A DNA stretch of 64,000 nt from an uncultured Alteromonadaceae bacterium (GCA_947494925.1 CANLWS010000005.1:186001-250000); one strand, 5' to 3'. Numbered from the stretch's first letter, positions 37,614 to 48,103 are shown. Made by a program: numbers and translations. Notes: generated by a model from the letters alone, not told the origin.

Positions 37614-38768
37614 CTATTGACCGGTTACTAGGGCGTTAACGTCTTTAGCCTGAACCGTTTCGCCTGTGTTATTACCCCAGGCATTACGCTCATAAGTGAT
37701 GACCGCTGCCAATTCTTTTAAGCTTAGTTGCTTACCAAACGCCTGCATGGACGTACCGGCTTTACCGTTAACAACAATATCGATATGTGCCTGCATATCA
37801 TTTAAAGCCATATCGCTTCCTTTCAGAGCAGGAAACGCACCAGGCAAACCTTCACCGTTTGGCATGTGACATGCCGCACAAGTAGCAAGATACACTCTCT
37901 CACCCACTTCCATCAGCTCACCCATTTCCATGTTCATCGCTAGCAGTTTCTGTTCTTCTTCTTTTGCTCTACGTTGAATGTCTTGCTGCTCAGCAATCCA
38001 GGCTTCGTATTCTGCCGGCTCTTTGGCAATAACAACTACCGGCATAAACCCATGATCTTTACCACACAATTCAGCACACTGACCGCGGTAAATGCCAGGT
38101 TCATTGACCTTGGTCCAGGCTTCATTAATAAATCCGGGATTTGCATCTTTCTTCACAGCGAAATCCGGTACCCACCAGGAGTGAATGACGTCATCAGAGG
38201 TCACCAGGAAACGGACTTTTTTGCCTGTCGGAATCACTAAGGGACGATCAACTTCTAAAAGATAGTTGATACCCTTTTCAAATTTGTTTGCAATTTGTTC
38301 AGGTTGCGTAGCCAGTACTGAGAAAAATTCAACATCACTATCCATGTATTTGTAATGCCATTTCCATTGGGAACCAGTAACCAGGACAGACACATCGGGC
38401 GAGCTGGAGTCTTCCATTGCAATCAGAGTCTGGGCAGCCGGAATTGCCATGAAAATCAAAATAATAAAAGGGACAACCGTCCAGGCTATTTCAACTTTTA
38501 CGCTTTCGTGAAAGTTGGCTGGCTTGGCACCTTTGGATTTTCTATGAAAAACCATGCTGTAAAACATCACACCAAATACAGCGACGGCAATAACGACACA
38601 GATAATGAACATTAACATGTGCAGGTCATAAACCTCTGCACTGATATCAGTCACACCTTTTGTGAGGTTTAGTTGATATTGATCGAGTTGACTCGTGGAT
38701 TCTGCAATTGCTGGAAACGCTAGAATGCCGGTGAGAAAAGCCACAGCGCCGGACATAGTTTTTTTCAC
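37614..38768 (-). CDS. ctaC: Cytochrome c oxidase subunit II with fused cytochrome c domain
   Basis: A 384-residue CuA subunit. A signal peptide and two helices (about 50-72 and 92-115) precede the CuA domain, with ligands His196 (VIHSWW), Cys231 and Cys235 ([13 protein letters not shown]), His239 and Met242. An extra C-terminal cytochrome c domain carries CAACH (297-301) with Met341 as the probable axial ligand, so the enzyme is caa3-like. It begins at a GTG with AGGAGGT upstream and is the first gene of the operon. Confidence 0.96.
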   Translation of the reverse strand: MKKTMSGAVAFLTGILAFPAIAESTSQLDQYQLNLTKGVTDISAEVYDLHMLMFIICVVIAVAVFGVMFYSMVFHRKSKGAKPANFHESVKVEIAWTVVPFIILIFMAIPAAQTLIAMEDSSSPDVSVLVTGSQWKWHYKYMDSDVEFFSVLATQPEQIANKFEKGINYLLEVDRPLVIPTGKKVRFLVTSDDVIHSWWVPDFAVKKDANPGFINEAWTKVNEPGIYRGQCAELCGKDHGFMPVVVIAKEPAEYEAWIAEQQDIQRRAKEEEQKLLAMNMEMGELMEVGERVYLATCAACHMPNGEGLPGAFPALKGSDMALNDMQAHIDIVVNGKAGTSMQAFGKQLSLKELAAVITYERNAWGNNTGETVQAKDVNALVTGQ

Positions 38769-39123
38769 TCAACACCTCCTGTTTAAAATGTCTGTCTTAT
38801 CCGAGATTCATCGAAGTAAACAGGGTTACCCATCGAGTGATTTGGTTAACGGAATGACAGACTGTTGTTATTGTTATGTAAAAAGAAGTATAAGAATTAC
38901 TCAATCTCGCTCTCAGGTCTAGTGTTTTCTGCGTTAATTTAGCTTGGGCGCTCGATTTTTAATCAATTCAAGCACTGCGCTTTGATTAGCCTAAATTATT
39001 AATTTTTATAATATTTAATGAGATCTATATGAATTCAGGGTGATAACGACATTGGCAGTTATTGAAAAAAAGAGAAAGAGCGAATATTTGATTTAGATCA
39101 ACGGGTATTGGTGGCAGAATGAA
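38769..39123. other. 355-bp region upstream of the cox operon
   Basis: It lies between the Cys-rich gene's stop and ctaC and must contain the cox promoter. Apart from an FNR-like box at its far end (39088-39101), I see AT-rich sequence and no hairpin with a T-run, and no open frame worth reporting. Confidence 0.6.
39088..39101. promoter_or_regulatory. FNR-like box upstream of the cox operon
   Basis: TTGAT-TTAG-ATCAA matches the FNR consensus TTGAT-N4-ATCAA at every fixed position. It lies about 320 bases before the ctaC start and 22 bases after the stop of the upstream Cys-rich gene. O2-dependent control of the oxidase is plausible, but the distance is large. Confidence 0.45.
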
Positions 39124-39411
39124 TCAGGCAAATGAAATCAAAGAATGACAGGTTTTGACACACTGCTGGCAGATATAAAAATCAGACACTGATGCCATCT
39201 TTGCAGCTGAACCACCGCACCAGTTGCATTGAAGCACACTTGATGAGAAAGCAAAATTTTCTGCTTGTAGTTCATCGATACAACTGAAACATATGAGCAA
39301 TGTTTTTTCTTTACCTTTGTGCAACGGACGGTTTGAAAAAAGTAGCGACGAAGATGGATAATCTGTGCTGCAAACACTGCATCTAGAAGTATTATCCATC
39401 TCTTCAGGCAT
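39124..39411 (-). CDS. Cys-rich probable double zinc-ribbon protein downstream of lexA
   Basis: A 95-residue protein that I do not assign to a named family. It holds four CxxC pairs: Cys11/14, Cys41/44, Cys62/65 and Cys81/84, plus Cys88. The spacing suits two zinc-ribbon sites formed by pairs 1+2 and 3+4. It begins 11 bases after the lexA stop with no better ribosome binding site of its own, so it is probably translated from the lexA transcript and induced in the SOS response. Confidence 0.65.
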   Translation of the reverse strand: MPEEMDNTSRCSVCSTDYPSSSLLFSNRPLHKGKEKTLLICFSCIDELQAENFAFSSSVLQCNWCGGSAAKMASVSDFYICQQCVKTCHSLISFA

Positions 39412-39422
39412 AGATAAGCTGG

Positions 39423-40046
39423 TTACATCCAGTCAGCGTTTCTGATCACACCCACAGCAATACCCTCGATATTGAAAGGTTGTTCAGCTAAGTCAACTTT
39501 GATGGGATCAAATTCTTCATTTTCGGCATGGAGCAGCACCTCACGCCCGCGTTTTTCCAGACGTTTTACTGTCACATCTTCGTCAACTCTGGCAACGACA
39601 ACTTGTCCGTTGTGAACATCAGTGGTTTTATGAACGGCCAGTAAATCACCATCAAGAATTCCGATATCTTTCATGCTCATTCCGTTAACTCTCAATAGGA
39701 AATCTGCACTCGGTTTAAATAAATCCGGATCGACCTGGTAGTGGCATTCAACATGCTCTTCCGCCAGTATTGGCTCTCCAGCAGCAACCCGACCAATTAG
39801 AGGCAACCCTAGCTCTTCAAGTTGATCTTCCAAAGGCGTATTCAGCTTGATACCCCGGGATGTGCCAGGCAATATCTCGATAACTCCTTTTCTTGCCAAA
39901 GCTTTGAGGTGCTCTTCAGCCGCATTAGCTGACTTGAACCCTAGCTGCCTGGCGATTTCGGCACGAGTAGGCGGCATACCAGTTTCAATCATGGTGGTTT
40001 TAATCAGTTGTAGAACTTCTTCTTGCCGTGGAGTTAGTGGACGCAT
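39423..40046 (-). CDS. lexA: LexA repressor
   Basis: The SOS master repressor, 207 residues. It has an N-terminal winged helix ([20 protein letters not shown]), self-cleavage site Ala89-Gly90 (RVAAGEP), and catalytic Ser124 (NGMSMKD) and Lys161 (VTVKRLEK). Two SOS boxes overlap its promoter, so it is autoregulated. lexA and plsB are near neighbours in Escherichia coli too; here a solute-binding protein gene lies between them. Confidence 0.97.
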   Translation of the reverse strand: MRPLTPRQEEVLQLIKTTMIETGMPPTRAEIARQLGFKSANAAEEHLKALARKGVIEILPGTSRGIKLNTPLEDQLEELGLPLIGRVAAGEPILAEEHVECHYQVDPDLFKPSADFLLRVNGMSMKDIGILDGDLLAVHKTTDVHNGQVVVARVDEDVTVKRLEKRGREVLLHAENEEFDPIKVDLAEQPFNIEGIAVGVIRNADWM

Positions 40047-40053
40047 AAACAGC

Positions 40054-40069
40054 CTGTTTTTCTATACAG
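40054..40069 (-). promoter_or_regulatory. SOS box 1 of lexA
   Basis: CTG-TTTTTCTATA-CAG on the plus strand fits the CTG-N10-CAG LexA operator, eight bases before the lexA ATG. Confidence 0.88.
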
Positions 40070-40074
40070 TTTAA

Positions 40075-40090
40075 CTGGTAGTATATCCAG
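40075..40090 (-). promoter_or_regulatory. SOS box 2 of lexA
   Basis: CTG-GTAGTATATC-CAG lies exactly 21 bp (two helical turns) from box 1, the same spacing as the paired operators of Escherichia coli lexA. It is closer to consensus than box 1. Confidence 0.9.
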
Positions 40091-40174
40091 TTCTTTGAGG
40101 ATCACAACAATTGTTTTAACAGTTACAAAATTAATCTATCCTGTCACAAGAGCTGTTATTGACCCAAGGGTCCC

Positions 40175-40897
40175 ATGATCAAAAAATGCTGGCGTTACCT
40201 TATCTTTGGTTGGCTGCTATTTTGTGCGACTTCAACGTGTCACGCTGAAGACAAAGTTCGATGGGGCTTTGCTGAATTTCCTCCCCATTTATATCTCGAC
40301 GCCAACGGTAACCCTAACGGAGAGTTTGCTCGGATAGTTCAGACTATTTTTAAGCAGGCAGGTATTGAATATCAAATCCTTAACAGACCAAACCGCAGAG
40401 CGCTGAATGCAATCAACACTGGTCTATCTGAATTTTCAATAGGTCCTGTTTTTGTTCTCGATAACCCGGAAGATTATTTTATTAGCGAAGCAGTTGTTGC
40501 GAAAGTTACGGTGAGTGCGTTTTGGGTTGGGAGCAAGTCACCTATTACGAAAGTTGATGACTTGGTTTCCCGATCAGTGATCTTGATTTCGTCATTCAAA
40601 TACGCCGGGTATCGTGACTTTATTGAAAACCCAACAAACAAGGTAACATTGGCAGTCAATGTGGAAAATCATGTCCGGGCCCTCCAGGCTCTCTCCAGAG
40701 GAAGGGCAGATTACATGCTCGGATATCGTGCGCCAACTCTGCTCGCAGACTTGGAAGTGCAGATTGCATCACTAAATTCTAGCGACTTATACGACGTTGA
40801 TATCCGCTTTTTCCTCCGCAAGTCCGCTACACATGCAGAGGAAAAAATGCGTAAGCTAGAGACAGCTTACGAACTTCTTCGGCAGAGCCAGCACTGA
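40175..40897 (+). CDS. Orphan periplasmic solute-binding-fold protein
   Basis: A 240-residue family 3-like solute-binding protein with a signal peptide ending STCHAED. Fold markers are WGFAEFPPHLYLDANGNPNG, VDDLVSRSVILISSFKYAGY and GRADYMLGYRAP. No ABC permease or ATPase lies beside it, and it lacks an attached sensor domain. It resembles the protein at 7915-8622 along its length, including the DDL-x5-ILISSF and Y-(ML)-LGYxA strands. Such orphan copies are common in alteromonads; the ligand and partner are unknown. Confidence 0.8.
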   Translation: MIKKCWRYLIFGWLLFCATSTCHAEDKVRWGFAEFPPHLYLDANGNPNGEFARIVQTIFKQAGIEYQILNRPNRRALNAINTGLSEFSIGPVFVLDNPEDYFISEAVVAKVTVSAFWVGSKSPITKVDDLVSRSVILISSFKYAGYRDFIENPTNKVTLAVNVENHVRALQALSRGRADYMLGYRAPTLLADLEVQIASLNSSDLYDVDIRFFLRKSATHAEEKMRKLETAYELLRQSQH

Positions 40898-41002
40898 GTA
40901 ACGGTTATGGGCTGCATGCAGAAAACCTGCTATTTAGAAAAAATGTTCCCAAGCTATCCAGATTCAAATTTGTGTAATCCATAATGGATTTTATTCGCGC
41001 GG

Positions 41003-41043
41003 AATTCCTTTGTTACTAAACAGAAAAGTGAATCAAAGGAATT
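41003..41043. repeat. 10-bp inverted repeat upstream of the plsB promoter
   Basis: AATTCCTTTG and CAAAGGAATT are exact reverse complements separated by 21 bases. The right arm ends 17 bases before a TATGCT -10-like hexamer, so the repeat covers the -35 zone and upstream. This favours a protein-binding site over an mRNA hairpin. Confidence 0.45.
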
Positions 41044-41056
41044 TTAATTTATTGCG

Positions 41057-41065
41057 TGCTATGCT
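41057..41065 (+). promoter_or_regulatory. Candidate extended -10 promoter of plsB
   Basis: TGC-TATGCT has the TGn extension directly before a TATAAT-like hexamer, 33 bases before the plsB ATG. No -35 match is evident at 17 bp. Confidence 0.4.
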
Positions 41066-41098
41066 TCGCGCGTTTTAGTTATCTGAGGTTTTTCTTGT

Positions 41099-43549
41099 AT
41101 GGTTTGGCTGCATAGATTGTTGCTGGCGATTATTACTGTTCCGGTGAAATGGTTGGTACGTGCCAATACAATTCCTTCCGATATTGAATCTGAGCTTGGA
41201 ATCGATAAAACCAAACCAATAATCTACCTTCTGAGGACAAATTCTGTCACCGATCAGATTGCCCTCAAAATGTCCTCAGACGCACTTGGTCTGGCAAGCC
41301 CGACTAGGCCACTGGCAATCGAAGGTCAGGAATATAAGTCCTGCGTATTTTTGGAGCAACCCAAATCCGTTTTCCGTCGCTCTTCAAAAGGAACGGGGAT
41401 CGACACAGATTTCACCAAAATGTTCCAGTTACATCGTGACAACACAGAATTAGACCTGCAGATAATCCCTGTGTCTATTTTTTGGGGACGGGCGCCGGGC
41501 AAAACCTCATCAGGCTGGTCAGAACTGCTCGCCGACGTGGCTTCGCCAAGCTGGTTACGCAAATTCTTTATCGTATTGTTTTTAGGCCGCGACAATTTCG
41601 TGTGTTACAGCAAAGCAGTCTCCTCTCGGGCAATGAGCAACTTAACCGGCAGCGACGCTGAAATCGCTCGGAAATTAGTCAGGTTGGCTGGTACTCACTT
41701 TCACAGAAGGCGTCAATCCTTAACTGGTCCAACATTGTTGGAACGACATGAATTGTATAATTCTATCCTCGGCGCACCTAGTGTGAAAAAAGCCATCTAC
41801 GAACAAGCGAGACAGAAGAAGACAAACCATGAAGACGCTAAAGTTGATGCAAGAAAATATATCGACGAAATCGCCGCAGATTATCGCGAAGGTTTAATTA
41901 GAATCGGCGACAGAATCCTCACTCGGATTTGGAATAAAATTTATGATGGAATCGAAGTTCGTCACGCCGATAAAGTCCGTAAGCTGGCGCAAAACGGACA
42001 TGAAATTATCTATGTGCCTTGCCATAGAAGCCACATGGACTATTTGTTGCTCACCTATGTGATCTATCATGAAGGTCTGGTTACACCTCACATCGCAGCA
42101 GGTATCAATCTGAATTTCTGGCCAATAGGCGGCATTTTCAGACGAGGTGGTGCCTTTTTCTTACGCCGCAGCTTTGCAGGTAACAAGTTGTATACGGCCG
42201 TTTTCAGAGAATACCTTGAGTTACTTTTTAACAAGGGTTATTCAGTTAAGTACTACGCTGAAGGAGGCCGCAGCCGAACAGGTCGTCTGCTGCCGCCTAA
42301 AACCGGCATGCTGGCAATGACGTTGCAAGCGGTAACCAAAGGTGTCAATCGACCAGTCAGTATTGTGCCGGTCTATATCGGTTACGAACATGTCATGGAA
42401 GTTGGCAGCTACCTCAAAGAATTAAAAGGCACCAGTAAGCAAAAAGAATCGTTTTTTAATTTATTCTCTGTCATACGTAAGTTGAAAAATTATGGTCATG
42501 GTTTCCTGAATTTTGGCGAACCCATTCAGCTGAATAACTTTTTAGACGAAAAAGTGCCCGACTGGCGCGAAGCACAGCTGGATGATCCGGATAAAAAACC
42601 GACTTGGTTGACGCCTACAGTGAACCAGCTTGCTCATGAAGTGATGATAAGAATCAATCAATCAGCCGCAGTCAGTGGTATGTCTTTGTGCGCTCTTTGC
42701 CTTTTGTCCGCCAAGAAGCGCGCTATGAGTCAATCTGAACTAGAACAGGCTATTGATGATTACCTTATGCTACTTAAGACCTCGCCCTACAGCGAACAGG
42801 TAACCATGCCGGAACTGACCGGAGCGGAAATTGTCAGCAATACGCTTAAATTGAATAAGCTCTCCGAGTCGGAAGATAGCTTCGGCCGCATAATTTCATT
42901 GGATATAAAGAATGCCGTACCCCTGACCTATTATCGCAACAATATTCTACATCTGTTTGCTATGCCGGGTCTGATTGCCGCCATTGTCTTTGCACACAAG
43001 AAACTCAGCAAACAACATGTGCTCGAACTTGTCGCCAAACTTTACCCGTTATTGCAGCGCGAATTGTTTATTCATATGACGAGAGAGGAAGCGCTTGGCT
43101 ACGCCGAGAATCTAATCAATAGCATGGTCGGCATGGGCATGCTAAGTGAAAAAGACGGGCTGATCGCACCTGAAAATCCCACCTCTAAATCCTTTTATTC
43201 GGTCTGGCTACTCAACCGCAGTATTCAGGAGACGTTACAACGTTATGCCGTAGTGCTTTCGTTGATCGCAAAAGAACAAACCATGAGCCGCGGCTCGCTT
43301 GAAAAACAAAGTCGACAGTATGCAGAGAGGCTGTCTTCTTTACATGGCATTAGTTCACCTGAGTTTTTCGACAAAAATGTTTTGTCGTCTTTTATCAATG
43401 CAATGAAGGAAAACAATTTGCTCGAGGCGAGTGAAGATGGTCAACTGAAGCATTCTGACGCTAGTGAATCGCTACGTCAGGAAGTAGTAACTCTGATAGC
43501 CCCTGAAATTGGCCAACGTCTGCAGAAACTGACTTCCACCGTCAGTTAA
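41099..43549 (+). CDS. plsB: Glycerol-3-phosphate 1-O-acyltransferase PlsB
   Basis: A membrane-associated enzyme that acylates glycerol 3-phosphate at sn-1, starting phospholipid synthesis. The 816 residues include the acyltransferase block I HRSHMD (His309 to Asp314), block II GGAFFLRRSF, block III EGGRSRTGRLLPPKTGML and block IV VSIVPVYIGYE. The length is normal for the long gammaproteobacterial type. GAGG lies about 11 bases before the ATG. The gene converges with ilvA. Confidence 0.97.
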   Translation: MVWLHRLLLAIITVPVKWLVRANTIPSDIESELGIDKTKPIIYLLRTNSVTDQIALKMSSDALGLASPTRPLAIEGQEYKSCVFLEQPKSVFRRSSKGTGIDTDFTKMFQLHRDNTELDLQIIPVSIFWGRAPGKTSSGWSELLADVASPSWLRKFFIVLFLGRDNFVCYSKAVSSRAMSNLTGSDAEIARKLVRLAGTHFHRRRQSLTGPTLLERHELYNSILGAPSVKKAIYEQARQKKTNHEDAKVDARKYIDEIAADYREGLIRIGDRILTRIWNKIYDGIEVRHADKVRKLAQNGHEIIYVPCHRSHMDYLLLTYVIYHEGLVTPHIAAGINLNFWPIGGIFRRGGAFFLRRSFAGNKLYTAVFREYLELLFNKGYSVKYYAEGGRSRTGRLLPPKTGMLAMTLQAVTKGVNRPVSIVPVYIGYEHVMEVGSYLKELKGTSKQKESFFNLFSVIRKLKNYGHGFLNFGEPIQLNNFLDEKVPDWREAQLDDPDKKPTWLTPTVNQLAHEVMIRINQSAAVSGMSLCALCLLSAKKRAMSQSELEQAIDDYLMLLKTSPYSEQVTMPELTGAEIVSNTLKLNKLSESEDSFGRIISLDIKNAVPLTYYRNNILHLFAMPGLIAAIVFAHKKLSKQHVLELVAKLYPLLQRELFIHMTREEALGYAENLINSMVGMGMLSEKDGLIAPENPTSKSFYSVWLLNRSIQETLQRYAVVLSLIAKEQTMSRGSLEKQSRQYAERLSSLHGISSPEFFDKNVLSSFINAMKENNLLEASEDGQLKHSDASESLRQEVVTLIAPEIGQRLQKLTSTVS

Positions 43550-43578
43550 CTGTGAAAGCACGTTATAGATGTTAAGAC

Positions 43579-43606
43579 AAAAAGCAAAGGCGTCCTAAAA
43601 GACGCC
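43579..43606 (-). terminator. Terminator at the 3' end of ilvA
   Basis: On the minus strand, GGCGTC and GACGCC pair around TTTTAG and are followed by TTTGCTTTTT. The ilvA stop codon lies within the hairpin. It may also stop the convergent plsB transcript. Confidence 0.7.
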
Positions 43607-45145
43607 ATTTAAATCAGATAAAAAGAATTTGTAAGCGGGATTGTCGGTTTGCTCTTCGAACAAATAACCCAGTTTTTGTAAGTGTTCGTCAAACTCAGCA
43701 CGTGAGTCATTCGGAATATCAAAGCCAGCTAACACCAAGCCTTCTGCGGCACCGTGATTTCGGTAATGAAATAAAGTGATATTCCAGTGCTCTCCTAGCG
43801 TATTCAGAAACTTCATTAACGCACCTGGGTATTCAGGAAATTCGAAGGAGAATAGATGTTCGTTTAACAGTGCCGGTGGTCTGCCGCCGACCATGTAACG
43901 TACATGCAACTTGGCCATTTCGTTGTCTGACAAATCAAACCACTGATAACCGTTGGACTCCAGGGTGCCAGTTAACTCCGCAAGTTCTTGCAGGCCGTTT
44001 CTCAATTTTATCCCAACAAAAATATGAGCTTCTTTTTCACTGGAAAATCGATAGTTAAACTCAGTGATTGTGCGTCCACCCAGCAATTCACAGAAATGAC
44101 GGAATGCACCGGTTTTTTCAGGAATTTTAACCGCAATGACTGCTTCTTTTTGTTCACCCAACTCACAGCGTTCAGACACATATCTAAGTGTGTGAAAGTT
44201 GATATTCGCACCACATAATATGCCACCGAGCTGCAAATTGTGCAGGTCATCATGTTGTTTTAAATATTTACGGATCCCTGCAATGGATAGGGCACCTGCC
44301 GGTTCAGCAATGACTCGCGTATCGTCGAAGATATCTTTGATGGCAGCACAGGTTTCATCACTGCTGACAGTGATCACTTCATCAACATACATCTGACAAA
44401 GTCGAAATGGCTCTTCGCCAATGGTTCTGACTGCCACGCCATCTGCAAAAATACCAACATTTGCCAAGGGAACAGGCTCACCTGCTTCAATAGCTGCCTG
44501 CAGACAAGCAGAGTCCTCAGCTTCAACCGCGACGATTTTCAGATCAGGTTTTAACTGCTTCAGGTATACACTTAGACCCGCTGCCAATCCGCCGCCGCCA
44601 ACAGCGACAAACAAGATATCCAGATTAGGGTTTTGTTCCAGCAGTTCTCTGGCAATGGTTCCCTGTCCGGCAATCACATCATGATCGTCAAAAGGTGGGA
44701 TCATCGTCTGGCTTTTTTCCGCCGCGCGGCGTTTTGCCTCATCGCTGGCCTGGTCAAAATTGGTACCATGCAGCACCACATCAACCCAATCTCCGCCAAA
44801 ACTTCTGACAGCTTCTACTTTGATATCTGGTGTGGTTTCAGGCATCACAATAGTGGCCCGGATTTGTTTCATATTGGCTGAATAGGCCACGCCTTGGGCA
44901 TGATTTCCGGCTGAGGCTGTCACCACACCGGCTTCCATTTGCGCAGGACTCAACTTAGACAATTTATTGTAAGCACCACGCAACTTAAACGACTTTACCG
45001 GCTGCTGATCTTCTCGTTTAAGCCAGATGTCATTTCCAAGGGACCTGGACAATTTCTCCAGCTTAACCAAGTCAGACTTAACGGCAACATCGTACACCGG
45101 CGAAAGCAGGATATTTTTTAGATAATCATGCGCAGACAGAGTCAT
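43595..45145 (-). CDS. ilvA: Threonine ammonia-lyase, biosynthetic
   Basis: A PLP enzyme converting threonine to 2-oxobutanoate, the first step to isoleucine. The 516 residues comprise the catalytic domain, with PLP-binding Lys54 in VKSFKLRGAYN and the glycine-rich VAVGGGGLAAG loop, and two C-terminal ACT-like regulatory domains (from about residue 325) that give feedback inhibition by isoleucine. This is the long biosynthetic type, not the catabolic form. Its ATG directly follows the ilvD stop (TAAATG). Confidence 0.96.
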   Translation of the reverse strand: MTLSAHDYLKNILLSPVYDVAVKSDLVKLEKLSRSLGNDIWLKREDQQPVKSFKLRGAYNKLSKLSPAQMEAGVVTASAGNHAQGVAYSANMKQIRATIVMPETTPDIKVEAVRSFGGDWVDVVLHGTNFDQASDEAKRRAAEKSQTMIPPFDDHDVIAGQGTIARELLEQNPNLDILFVAVGGGGLAAGLSVYLKQLKPDLKIVAVEAEDSACLQAAIEAGEPVPLANVGIFADGVAVRTIGEEPFRLCQMYVDEVITVSSDETCAAIKDIFDDTRVIAEPAGALSIAGIRKYLKQHDDLHNLQLGGILCGANINFHTLRYVSERCELGEQKEAVIAVKIPEKTGAFRHFCELLGGRTITEFNYRFSSEKEAHIFVGIKLRNGLQELAELTGTLESNGYQWFDLSDNEMAKLHVRYMVGGRPPALLNEHLFSFEFPEYPGALMKFLNTLGEHWNITLFHYRNHGAAEGLVLAGFDIPNDSRAEFDEHLQKLGYLFEEQTDNPAYKFFLSDLNGVF

Positions 45146-46993
45146 TTAGTCTTCCAACTTAGATGCATCTCGCACTGCACCTTTATCTGCACTGGTTGCC
45201 AACAAAGCGAAGGTTTTCAGTGATAAAGACACGTTGCGAACCCGATCTTTCGGTTTCCACGGTTTGCTGCTTGCTTGCATCGCCTCTCTGCGGCTGGCCA
45301 TTTCTTGTTCTGTAATTTGTACATTAATAGTCCGCGCTGGAATATCAATTGCGACTATGTCACCTTCTTCAATCAGTGCTATTCCGCCACCGGCAGCAGC
45401 CTCTGGAGAGGCATGGCCAATCGACAGCCCTGAAGTGCCACCTGAAAAGCGTCCGTCTGTGAGCAACGCACAGGATTTACCAAGCCCTTTGGATTTCAGA
45501 TAAGAAGTTGGGTACAACATTTCCTGCATACCCGGACCACCTTTCGGCCCTTCATAACGAATGATAACAACATCACCCGCTTTAACTTCATCTTCAAGGA
45601 TACCTTTGACGGCATCATCCTGACTTTCAAAAATTTTCGCTGGCCCAGAAAATACATGGATGGATTCGTCCACGCCGGCAGTTTTCACAATACAGCCTTT
45701 TTCAGCAATATTGCCATAAAGGACTGCCAAGCCGCCTTCCAGACTGAAAGCATGATCAAGTTTGCGGATACAACCATTTTCCCTGTCCGTGTCGGCAGTG
45801 GGATAACGACAATCCTGGCTAAATGCCTGAGTTGTGCGAATACCCGCTGGGCCGGCTCTGTAAAAAGTAAGCGCTTGTTCGCTTGGAGACTCAGCAATAT
45901 CCCACTCTTTTAACACTTCGCCCATGGATTGGCCTAGAACATGTGGCGTATTCTCATGTAATAAACCGGCGCGATTCAACTCGGCGAGTATGCCCATCAC
46001 GCCACCAGCTCGATGCACATCTTCCATGTGATATTGTGGAGTTGAAGGTGCAACTTTGCACAGGTGCGGTACCTTCCTGGAAAGACGATCTATATCGTCC
46101 ATAGTGAAGGGCACTTCCCCTTCAATAGCAGCGGCTAAAAGGTGCAAAATCGTATTAGTCGAACCGCCCATGGCAATATCCAGACTCATGGCATTTTCGA
46201 AGGCTTTGAAATTCGCAATGTTTCTGGGTAATACTGACTCGTCATCTTCCTGGTAATAGCGTCTACACAATTCGACTATCTGTGTACCTGCTTGTTTGAA
46301 GAGAACTTCGCGATCTGCATGTGTAGCCAGCATTGAGCCGTTACCCGGCAAGGATAAACCAAGTGCTTCGGTCAGGCAGTTCATGGAGTTTGCAGTAAAC
46401 ATACCCGAACAGGAACCACAGGTTGGGCAAGCAGAACGTTCAATTTCATCTGAATCAGAATCCGTCACACTTGGATCTGCGGCTGCGACCATGGCATCCA
46501 CCAGATCCAGTTTAATGATCTGATCAGACAATTTAGTTTTGCCCGCTTCCATTGGGCCGCCAGACACAAAGATCACCGGTACATTAAGACGCATGGACGC
46601 CATCAGCATTCCGGGTGTGATTTTGTCGCAGTTTGAAATACACACAATTGCATCAGCGCAATGGGCGTTCACCATATACTCAACAGAATCGGCAATGATT
46701 TCTCGCGACGGCAAGCTATATAACATGCCGGAATGTCCCATAGCGATACCATCATCCACGGCAATAGTATTGAACTCTTTTGCTACACCGCCCGCAGCTT
46801 CAATGCTTCGGGCGACCAGCTGCCCCATATCCTTGAGATGAACATGCCCCGGAACGAACTGGGTAAAAGAATTGGAGACAGCGATTATTGGTTTACCAAA
46901 ATCTTTGTCTGTCATTCCTGTGGCGCGCCATAAAGCTCTGGCGCCTGCCATATTGCGACCTTGTGTTGTTGTCGCCGAACGTAACTTGGGCAT
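45146..46993 (-). CDS. ilvD: Dihydroxy-acid dehydratase
   Basis: An Fe-S enzyme that dehydrates 2,3-dihydroxy acids to 2-oxo acids in isoleucine and valine synthesis. The 615 residues show the cluster and metal motifs [18 protein letters not shown] and [19 protein letters not shown], and the late [21 protein letters not shown] chose the ATG at 46993 (MPKLRSATT), with AAGG upstream; the frame stays open to 47050, overlapping ilvE. It is the middle gene of ilvEDA. Confidence 0.96.
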   Translation of the reverse strand: MPKLRSATTTQGRNMAGARALWRATGMTDKDFGKPIIAVSNSFTQFVPGHVHLKDMGQLVARSIEAAGGVAKEFNTIAVDDGIAMGHSGMLYSLPSREIIADSVEYMVNAHCADAIVCISNCDKITPGMLMASMRLNVPVIFVSGGPMEAGKTKLSDQIIKLDLVDAMVAAADPSVTDSDSDEIERSACPTCGSCSGMFTANSMNCLTEALGLSLPGNGSMLATHADREVLFKQAGTQIVELCRRYYQEDDESVLPRNIANFKAFENAMSLDIAMGGSTNTILHLLAAAIEGEVPFTMDDIDRLSRKVPHLCKVAPSTPQYHMEDVHRAGGVMGILAELNRAGLLHENTPHVLGQSMGEVLKEWDIAESPSEQALTFYRAGPAGIRTTQAFSQDCRYPTADTDRENGCIRKLDHAFSLEGGLAVLYGNIAEKGCIVKTAGVDESIHVFSGPAKIFESQDDAVKGILEDEVKAGDVVIIRYEGPKGGPGMQEMLYPTSYLKSKGLGKSCALLTDGRFSGGTSGLSIGHASPEAAAGGGIALIEEGDIVAIDIPARTINVQITEQEMASRREAMQASSKPWKPKDRVRNVSLSLKTFALLATSADKGAVRDASKLED

Positions 46994-47019
46994 GTCTTCT
47001 ACCTTAAATGTTGATTTGT

Positions 47020-47952
47020 CTATTGATAAACAGGTGTCAACCAACCCCATTTATCTTCAGTTTTGCCATTGAACAATCCAAAGAACATACTCTGAACTTG
47101 TTCAGTAATTGGTCCTCGACCACCATTACCCACTGCGATGCCATCAACGCTGCGCACCGGTGTCACTTCTGCTGCAGTACCACACATGAGTATTTCATCT
47201 GCAACATACATAGATTCACGGGGAATATTCTCTTCCCGAACTTCATAACCCAATTCCCTAAGCATTGTCATAACGGTGTCACGGGTAATACCAGGGAGGA
47301 TAGCCGCTGTTTTAGGTGTAGTGGTTACCACTCCATTGCGAATAACAAAGATATTTTCGCCTGCACCTTCGCTCACGTAACCATTGGTATCGAGAGCAAT
47401 CCCTTCGCCATAACCATGACGGCGAGCTTCCATTGAAATCAGCTGTGAGGATAAGTAGTTACCACCAGCCTTCGCACCTGTCGGCATAGTGTTGGCTGCC
47501 AATCGGTTCCAGGAAGAAATACCGGCATCAACACCGTTTTTCAAAGCGTCATCACCCAGATAAGCACCCCATTCAAATGCAGCAATACTCAGTTCCGTTT
47601 CTTGTCCGAAAGGAACTTGCAAACCCATACCAATGTCGCCGTAATAGGCAATTGGACGAATGTAGGCAGACTTTAGTTCGTTGGCTCGGATGATATTCAA
47701 TGTCGCATCATTCACCTGGTCGATAGTGTAGGGGATCGTCATGCGGTAAATTTTTGCGGAATCAAACAGACGGACGTTGTGTTCCTGTAATCTGAACACA
47801 CATGTGCCTTTGTCAGGTGTGTCATAAGCACGAATACCTTCGAAGACAGAAGAACCATAGTGAATAGCGTGCGTCATAACATGCACTGTTGCTTTTTCCC
47901 ACGGAATGATTTCTCCATTGAACCAAATTAAGTCTGCTGGTTTCTTAGCCAT
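47020..47952 (-). CDS. ilvE: Branched-chain amino acid aminotransferase
   Basis: A class IV PLP aminotransferase that makes Leu, Ile and Val from their 2-oxo acids. The 310 residues contain the PLP-binding Lys161 ([14 protein letters not shown]) and the conserved [13 protein letters not shown]. The ATG at 47952 has GAGGAAAC at proper spacing; the in-frame ATG at 47985 lacks one. It is the first structural gene after the ilv leader/attenuator. No acetohydroxy acid synthase gene precedes it, unlike ilvGMEDA. Confidence 0.96.
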   Translation of the reverse strand: MAKKPADLIWFNGEIIPWEKATVHVMTHAIHYGSSVFEGIRAYDTPDKGTCVFRLQEHNVRLFDSAKIYRMTIPYTIDQVNDATLNIIRANELKSAYIRPIAYYGDIGMGLQVPFGQETELSIAAFEWGAYLGDDALKNGVDAGISSWNRLAANTMPTGAKAGGNYLSSQLISMEARRHGYGEGIALDTNGYVSEGAGENIFVIRNGVVTTTPKTAAILPGITRDTVMTMLRELGYEVREENIPRESMYVADEILMCGTAAEVTPVRSVDGIAVGNGGRGPITEQVQSMFFGLFNGKTEDKWGWLTPVYQ

Positions 47953-48103
47953 TTTTTGTTTCCTCAAACATACCTTGCAAGGCATTAATACTGTAATTTA
48001 AAAGACGCCTGATCATACCTTCAATTTCACCGCAGCGTCACATATAGCGTGCAATTCGGCAGAAATAAAAAAAGCATCTCAGGTTTACACTACGCCCTTA
48101 AAC

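Noticed and set aside
38769-39123. Small gene between the Cys-rich gene and ctaC
   Set aside because: All frames there are short, AT-rich and without ribosome binding sites.
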